NCBI GenBank assembly: GCA_016780435.1
Contig: JADHLU010000020.1
Coordinates: forward strand, 1-10,409
Origin: Flavobacteriaceae bacterium
GTDB lineage: Bacteria; Bacteroidota; Bacteroidia; Flavobacteriales; Flavobacteriaceae
DNA: 10,409 bases
Direction: 5' to 3'
Shown here: positions 6,628-10,409 of the stretch, one piece after another
Numbering within the stretch: position 1 is the first letter of the stretch
Layout: each line of letters opens with the position of its first letter
Program-made: the position numbers and the translations under genes
The notes under the pieces: generated by a model
The model's database searches: none
Told to the model about the DNA's origin: nothing
What the model saw: the letters and a program-made list of their open reading frames with translations, nothing else

Positions 6628-7769
6628 AAATTGCTATTGTGTGTTACCCAACTTTTGGAGGCAGTGGAGTTGTAGCCACAGAATTGGGTATGGCCCTGGC
6701 CCGAAAGGGTCATGAGATTCATTTCATCACCTATAGCCAACCTGTTCGTCTTGCCTTGCTTGAAAAGAACATCTATTACCACGAGGTCGATTTACCTGAA
6801 TATCCGCTCTTTAAACATCAGCCCTATGACTTGGCATTATCGAGTAAACTAGTCGATACCATAAAAGCCTATCAAATAGAACTCTTGCACGTGCATTATG
6901 CCATTCCCCACGCCTATGCTGGGTATATGGCCAAGAAGATGCTGAAAGAGGAGGGTATCTTTATCCCCATGATCACTACACTGCACGGCACAGATATCAC
7001 CTTAGTGGGGAGCCATCCGTTTTACCGCACTGCGGTTACCTTTAGCATCAACAAATCAGATCGGGTAACGGCCGTTTCACAGAGTCTGAGAGATACAACC
7101 TACGCCATGTTTGATATTAAAAAAGAGATTGAGGTTATTCCTAATTTCATCGATATTCAGCGTTATGTCGAAAAGGCCAAAGAGCCTTGTGATCGAACCC
7201 TAATGGCTCTTCAGACTGAGATTATATTTACTCATGTCAGTAATTTTAGGGCGGTAAAGCGGGTCGAAGACGTGGTTGAGGTATTCGCCCGAGTAAATGA
7301 GCGCCAACCTTCTGTGCTGATCATGGTAGGTGAGGGCCCCGAGCGCATTAAGGCCGAGCGACTAGCCAAGCAGAAAGGGGTCTATAACAAGGTCAAATTT
7401 CTAGGTAATAGCGTGGAGATCGACAAGGTCTTGTGCATGTCAGACATCTTTTTGCTTCCGTCATCAGAAGAGAGTTTTGGACTTGCAGCGCTAGAGGCCA
7501 TGGCCAATAAAACAGCCGTAATTTCTTCAAACGCGGGCGGATTACCCGAGGTAAATATTCACGGTAAAACGGGTTATGTGTGTGAGGTGGGTGATGTAGA
7601 ACAGATGAGTGCCTACGCCTTGAATTTAGCACAAGATGAAGAACTTTTGCGCAGCATGAAGGCGAACGCGCTTGAGTCTGCTAAGCGCTTTGATTTACCT
7701 GAAGTCGTGCCTATTTACGAGCGCCTATACGAGAGCGCCTACGAGTCAAGGCACCGCGACCAAGACTAG
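6624..7769 (+). CDS. bshA: N-acetyl-alpha-D-glucosaminyl L-malate synthase (bacillithiol biosynthesis)
   Basis: A GT4 retaining glycosyltransferase that makes GlcNAc-malate from UDP-GlcNAc and L-malate, the first step of bacillithiol synthesis, in the cytosol. The 381 residues match the usual BshA length. The N-terminus [16 protein letters not shown] (7-22), with its glycine loop, is the BshA hallmark. HVHYAIPHA (89-97) and [12 protein letters not shown] (118-129) are also characteristic of Bsh[11 protein letters not shown] (205-214) begins the C-terminal nucleotide-binding domain, and the GT4 E-x7-E motif is E283/E291 in ESFGLAALE. The start at 6624 places the first beta strand (MKIAIVCYP) correctly. 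BshB and BshC are not in the window; both are expected elsewhere in the genome. Bacillithiol is known from Firmicutes, Deinococcus and many Bacteroidota. The gene ends exactly where the convergent epimerase gene ends. Confidence 0.95.
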   Translation: MKIAIVCYPTFGGSGVVATELGMALARKGHEIHFITYSQPVRLALLEKNIYYHEVDLPEYPLFKHQPYDLALSSKLVDTIKAYQIELLHVHYAIPHAYAGYMAKKMLKEEGIFIPMITTLHGTDITLVGSHPFYRTAVTFSINKSDRVTAVSQSLRDTTYAMFDIKKEIEVIPNFIDIQRYVEKAKEPCDRTLMALQTEIIFTHVSNFRAVKRVEDVVEVFARVNERQPSVLIMVGEGPERIKAERLAKQKGVYNKVKFLGNSVEIDKVLCMSDIFLLPSSEESFGLAALEAMANKTAVISSNAGGLPEVNIHGKTGYVCEVGDVEQMSAYALNLAQDEELLRSMKANALESAKRFDLPEVVPIYERLYESAYESRHRDQD

Positions 7770-8783
7770 TTAACCTAGCTTAGTTTTCAAGTACCAGCTA
7801 GCAAACTGCTTGAGCCCTTCATCGATGGTGGTGCTTGGAGCATAACCGTAATCTGATTGCAGCGCGCTGACGTCAGCAAAGGTTTGGCTTACATCTCCGG
7901 GTTGCATGGGTAATAGGTTCTTTTTTGCTTTTTTTCCGATATGCTTCTCGAGGGTTTCTATGAAGTCAGCCAATTTCTCGGATCGACTGTTTCCGATATT
8001 GTAAATCTTATAGCGTTCTCGTTCTAAAATCGGCTGTTCGATGATGCGTTGAACCCCTTCTACGATATCGTCGATATAGGTGAAATCGCGCTTCATTTCT
8101 CCGTTATTGAAGACGTTGATGGGCTCACCGCTCAAAATGGCCTTAGTAAACAGGTAATAGGCCATGTCGGGTCTTCCCCAAGGGCCGTAAACGGTAAAGA
8201 AACGCAGCCCTGTTGTCGTAAACCCATAGAGATGGCTGTAGGTATGAGCCATTAGTTCATTCGCTTTTTTGGTAGCCGCGTACAGACTAATCGGATGGTC
8301 GACGCGCTGGGTTACGCTAAATGGAACTTCTTGGCTTTCTCCATACACGCTTGAACTGCTGGCGTATATCAGGTGATCTACATGGTTGTGCCTTACGGCC
8401 TCCAACAAATGACCGAAGGCCACCAAATTACTTTGGATATACACTTCGGGGTTCTCGATACTGTAGCGAACCCCTGCTTGAGCCGCCAAATGACAAACCT
8501 TGTCGAAGGTGTATTTCTTGAATAATTGTTTTACCGCAGCAGAATCAGCCAATTCAACCTTGACGAATTTAAAGTTGGGATAGCGTTCTGAGCTGCATTC
8601 TAACCCATCAATGGCGGCGTCGACTGGCGCTACACCCAATTTTTCAAGGCGCGCGTATTTTAGCTCAGTGGCGTAATAGTCATTGATATTATCAACGCCA
8701 ATCACTTGGTGATTAGCCTCAAGAAGCTTTTTGCTTAGATGGTATCCGATAAATCCGGCAGCCCCTGTGACGAGTATAGTCAT
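7770..8783 (-). CDS. NAD-dependent epimerase, probable UDP-glucuronate 4-epimerase
   Basis: An extended short-chain dehydrogenase of 337 residues that most resembles UDP-glucuronate 4-epimerases (CapI/LpsL/Cap1J type), which interconvert UDP-glucuronate and UDP-galacturonate with bound NAD. It has the Rossmann motif GAAGFIG (7-13), an acidic D31 for the NAD ribose, HLAAQAGVRYSIENP (98-112), ASSSSVYG (141-148) and the catalytic pair Y168/K172 in YAATKK. The segment LRFFTVYGPWGRPDMA (193-208) and MKRDFTYIDDIVEG (230-243) are characteristic of this subfamily. It lies 4 bases downstream of UDP-glucose dehydrogenase on the same strand, which supplies its substrate and supports the assignment over UDP-glucose 4-epimerase. 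The product is a precursor for capsule or lipopolysaccharide. A related substrate such as a UDP-N-acetylhexosamine uronate cannot be excluded. Confidence 0.88.
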   Translation of the reverse strand: MTILVTGAAGFIGYHLSKKLLEANHQVIGVDNINDYYATELKYARLEKLGVAPVDAAIDGLECSSERYPNFKFVKVELADSAAVKQLFKKYTFDKVCHLAAQAGVRYSIENPEVYIQSNLVAFGHLLEAVRHNHVDHLIYASSSSVYGESQEVPFSVTQRVDHPISLYAATKKANELMAHTYSHLYGFTTTGLRFFTVYGPWGRPDMAYYLFTKAILSGEPINVFNNGEMKRDFTYIDDIVEGVQRIIEQPILERERYKIYNIGNSRSEKLADFIETLEKHIGKKAKKNLLPMQPGDVSQTFADVSALQSDYGYAPSTTIDEGLKQFASWYLKTKLG

Positions 8784-8787
8784 CGTT

Positions 8788-10182
8788 TTATTCTCCTATA
8801 GTATACATTCGAAATCCTAAAGACTTCAGTTGTTCTCTGTCGAGTATGCGTCTTCCGTCAAACACGAACGCTGGCTTGAGCATTTTTTCATAAATACGCT
8901 CGTAGTCAAGCGTCTTAAACTGGTCCCATTCGGTGAGTAAGGCAATGGCATGAGCGGCGTCAGATGCCTGATAGGGGTCATTGCTCACCGTCAGGTATCG
9001 CTCATTCTCCTCTTGTGTTCGTGTTCCTAGTTGATTAAGGTCATTAAGCATTTGAGCCCGTGTCACCTTGGGGTCAAATACCGTTATGTGAGCACGCTCT
9101 TCAATGAGCGCATCGGCTATGTAAATGGCAGCAGACTCTCGTGTGTCGTTGGTGTCTTTCTTGAAGGCCCATCCGAAAAAAGCAATTTTCTTGCCTGATA
9201 CGGTATTGTATAAGGTGCGGATGATGCGATCGGCAAAACGCCTTTTCTGATAGTCATTCATGAGTATGACCTGTTCCCAATAATCAGCCACCTCATCTAA
9301 GCCATAGCTTTTAGCGATATACACCAGATTGAGAATATCCTTTTGGAAGCACGATCCACCAAAACCCACCGAGGCCTTGAGAAACTTTGGGCCTATTCGA
9401 CTGTCTTGACCAATAGCACGTGCCACCTCGTCTATATTCGCATCGGTTTTTTCACAGAGGGCTGAAATGGCGTTGATTGAGGAAACGCGTTGCGCTAAAA
9501 ACGCATTAGCCACCAACTTGGAAAGCTCAGAAGACCAGACATTCGTCTGCAAAATGCGCTCTTTTGGAAGCCACTGTTCGTAGATCGCCGACAAGGCGTC
9601 TTTAGCGGCTTGACCTGAAGGCGTGTTGTCTCCGCCAATAAGTACGCGGTCTGCGTTCAGCAAATCTTCGATAGCCGTTCCTTCTGCTAAAAATTCGGGA
9701 TTTGATAGAATCTCGAATTTCACTCCATTGCCTGTATTTTCTAAAATATTTTTCAGCGCCTGAGCCGTGCGAACGGGTAAAGTCGATTTTTCGACTACAA
9801 TCTTATGACCGGTGGCGACCTTTGCAATGGTTCTAGCCGAAAGTTCAATGTACTTTAGGTCTGCCGCTTGACCCTTGCCCTTACCGTAAGTCTTGGTCGG
9901 CGTATTGACCGAAATAAAAATCATTTCGGCCTCGTCTATGGCTTTCTCAACTTCGGTAGAGAAGAATAAGTTTTTGCCCCTGCTGTGTCGCACTAGCTCT
10001 GCAAGCCCTGGCTCATAAACGGGTAGCTCTTCTAAATTTTCGGCATTCCAACGAGCGATGCGCTCTGGATTTATATCGACTACCGTAACCTTGATGTGGG
10101 GGCATTTATGGGCGATCACCGTCATGGTTGGGCCACCTACATAGCCAGCACCAATGCAGCAAATAGAGGAAATTTCTTTCAT
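8788..10182 (-). CDS. UDP-glucose 6-dehydrogenase, long animal-like form
   Basis: Oxidises UDP-glucose to UDP-glucuronate with two NAD+ in the cytosol, feeding the adjacent epimerase. The 464 residues show an N-terminal Rossmann motif GAGYVGGP (11-18), [13 protein letters not shown] (34-46), [10 protein letters not shown] (91-100), [10 protein letters not shown] (131-140) and [15 protein letters not shown] (160-174) with acidic residues E163 and E167. The central helix [16 protein letters not shown] (217-232) contains K222 and N226. The catalytic cysteine C278 sits in [10 protein letters not shown], with D282 following. [11 protein letters not shown] (340-350) marks the C-terminal UDP-binding domain. 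These blocks match the animal UGDH subfamily more closely than the short UgdA/TuaD type. The start at 10182 places the first beta strand correctly. It follows the cysM-like stop by 26 bases, and a candidate promoter box overlaps that gap. Confidence 0.95.
   Translation of the reverse strand: MKEISSICCIGAGYVGGPTMTVIAHKCPHIKVTVVDINPERIARWNAENLEELPVYEPGLAELVRHSRGKNLFFSTEVEKAIDEAEMIFISVNTPTKTYGKGKGQAADLKYIELSARTIAKVATGHKIVVEKSTLPVRTAQALKNILENTGNGVKFEILSNPEFLAEGTAIEDLLNADRVLIGGDNTPSGQAAKDALSAIYEQWLPKERILQTNVWSSELSKLVANAFLAQRVSSINAISALCEKTDANIDEVARAIGQDSRIGPKFLKASVGFGGSCFQKDILNLVYIAKSYGLDEVADYWEQVILMNDYQKRRFADRIIRTLYNTVSGKKIAFFGWAFKKDTNDTRESAAIYIADALIEERAHITVFDPKVTRAQMLNDLNQLGTRTQEENERYLTVSNDPYQASDAAHAIALLTEWDQFKTLDYERIYEKMLKPAFVFDGRRILDREQLKSLGFRMYTIGE
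8792..8797 (-). promoter_or_regulatory. Shine-Dalgarno-like AGGAGA before the epimerase gene
   Basis: On the - strand, AGGAGA lies 8 bases before the epimerase ATG at 8783, inside the last codons (Gly-Glu) of the UDP-glucose dehydrogenase gene. It matches the anti-Shine-Dalgarno sequence well, unlike the starts of the other genes here, where no such motif is visible. It may help reinitiation at the 4-base gap, or be a by-product of encoding Gly-Glu. Confidence 0.35.
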
Positions 10183-10199
10183 TTGGGTTGTTTGAACTT

Positions 10200-10207
10200 C
10201 AAAAGTA
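10200..10207 (-). promoter_or_regulatory. Candidate Bacteroidota -7 promoter box for the UDP-glucose dehydrogenase/epimerase pair
   Basis: Read on the - strand the bases are TACTTTTG, an exact match to TAnnTTTG, located 17 bases before the dehydrogenase ATG and just after the stop of the upstream cysteine synthase gene. No TTG-like -33 element is visible 17-23 bases further upstream, so the box is only half of a canonical promoter. It would give the nucleotide-sugar pair its own transcript, in addition to any read-through from upstream. Confidence 0.35.
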
Positions 10208-10208
10208 A

Positions 10209-10409
10209 CTAAAATTCCATGTCTGATAGGTAGCGGTCTCCGCGGTCACAGATTATAGCTACAATTAGGCCCTTGTCAAGTTGATTACAGAGGTCTAAGG
10301 CTACCTTTACTGAACCTCCACTGCTGATTCCTGAAAAAACACCTTCTTTTTTAGCCAGAAGCTCCATAGTAGTGGTCGCTTCTTCTAGACTTACCTCGCT
10401 TACCTCATC
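10209..10409 (-). CDS. cysM: 3' end of a cysteine synthase (CysM-type), partial
   Basis: An open frame enters from the right edge on the - strand and ends at TAG (10211-10209), giving 66 residues. These contain a Gly-rich phosphate-binding segment [12 protein letters not shown] (23-34 of the fragment) followed by [19 protein letters not shown] (48-66). The [10 protein letters not shown] ending is characteristic of the CysM branch of PLP-dependent O-acetylserine sulfhydrylases, which make cysteine from O-acetylserine and sulfide. The catalytic lysine region lies outside the window. The protein ends soon after the RYLS motif, without the longer tail of the E. coli enzyme, which is common in the family. 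CysM supplies cysteine, one component of bacillithiol, but the distance from bshA makes any link only suggestive. Confidence 0.88.
   Translation of the reverse strand, partial: DEVSEVSLEEATTTMELLAKKEGVFSGISSGGSVKVALDLCNQLDKGLIVAIICDRGDRYLSDMEF

Noticed and set aside
7775..7801. Six-base inverted repeat (CTAGCT ... AGCTAG, 15-base loop) at the convergent junction, as a bidirectional terminator.
   Set aside because: The stem is short and AT-balanced, the loop is long, there is no U-tract next to it, and it lies within epimerase codons; it is not distinguishable from chance.
1..10409. Mobile element, defence system, CRISPR array, tRNA or other RNA gene.
   Set aside because: I found no transposase, integrase, terminal repeats, repeat-spacer pattern or tRNA-like fold; genes are tightly packed and all fit core metabolism or envelope functions.

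Overview
The window looks like a chromosomal housekeeping segment from a member of the Bacteroidota, most likely Flavobacteriales. Four things support this: the order MCE protein, split Fe-S oxidoreductase, conserved 160-residue protein, GH3/beta-lactamase fusion and bacillithiol synthase BshA; the near absence of Shine-Dalgarno sequences; Bacteroidota-type -7 boxes (TAnnTTTG); and BshA itself. Coding density is very high and no gene-free stretch exceeds about 40 bases. I see no rRNA, tRNA, CRISPR array, insertion sequence, phage gene or other sign of recent transfer.

Left part (1-7769, all + strand): the 3' end of a gene that is probably a cell-wall amidase, then an MlaD-like MCE lipid-transport protein, a membrane protein with two 4Fe-4S motifs, its soluble CCG-domain partner, a conserved cytosolic protein of unknown function, a 972-residue secreted fusion of a NagZ-type glucosaminidase with a beta-lactamase-fold hydrolase, and BshA. 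Gaps are 10, 4, 11, 5 and 1 bases up to the fusion gene, so these six genes probably form one transcript. A 38-base gap carrying a possible promoter precedes bshA.

Right part (7770-10409, all - strand, converging on bshA with no intergenic base): the 3' end of a CysM-type cysteine synthase, then UDP-glucose 6-dehydrogenase, then a UDP-glucuronate 4-epimerase-like enzyme. The last two are 4 bases apart and form a two-step route from UDP-glucose through UDP-glucuronate to UDP-galacturonate for surface polysaccharide.

The genes form functional groups rather than one new system. One is envelope and peptidoglycan turnover (amidase end, MCE protein, NagZ-AmiE-like fusion). One is electron transfer to the quinone pool (the Fe-S pair, which resembles a split EtfD/EMO). 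One is thiol metabolism (BshA, with CysM supplying cysteine nearby). One is nucleotide-sugar supply. The most interesting items are the fusion protein, with its altered third active-site motif and cysteine cluster, the split Fe-S oxidoreductase, and the conserved 160-residue protein, whose family label as an ABC ATPase is not supported by its sequence.
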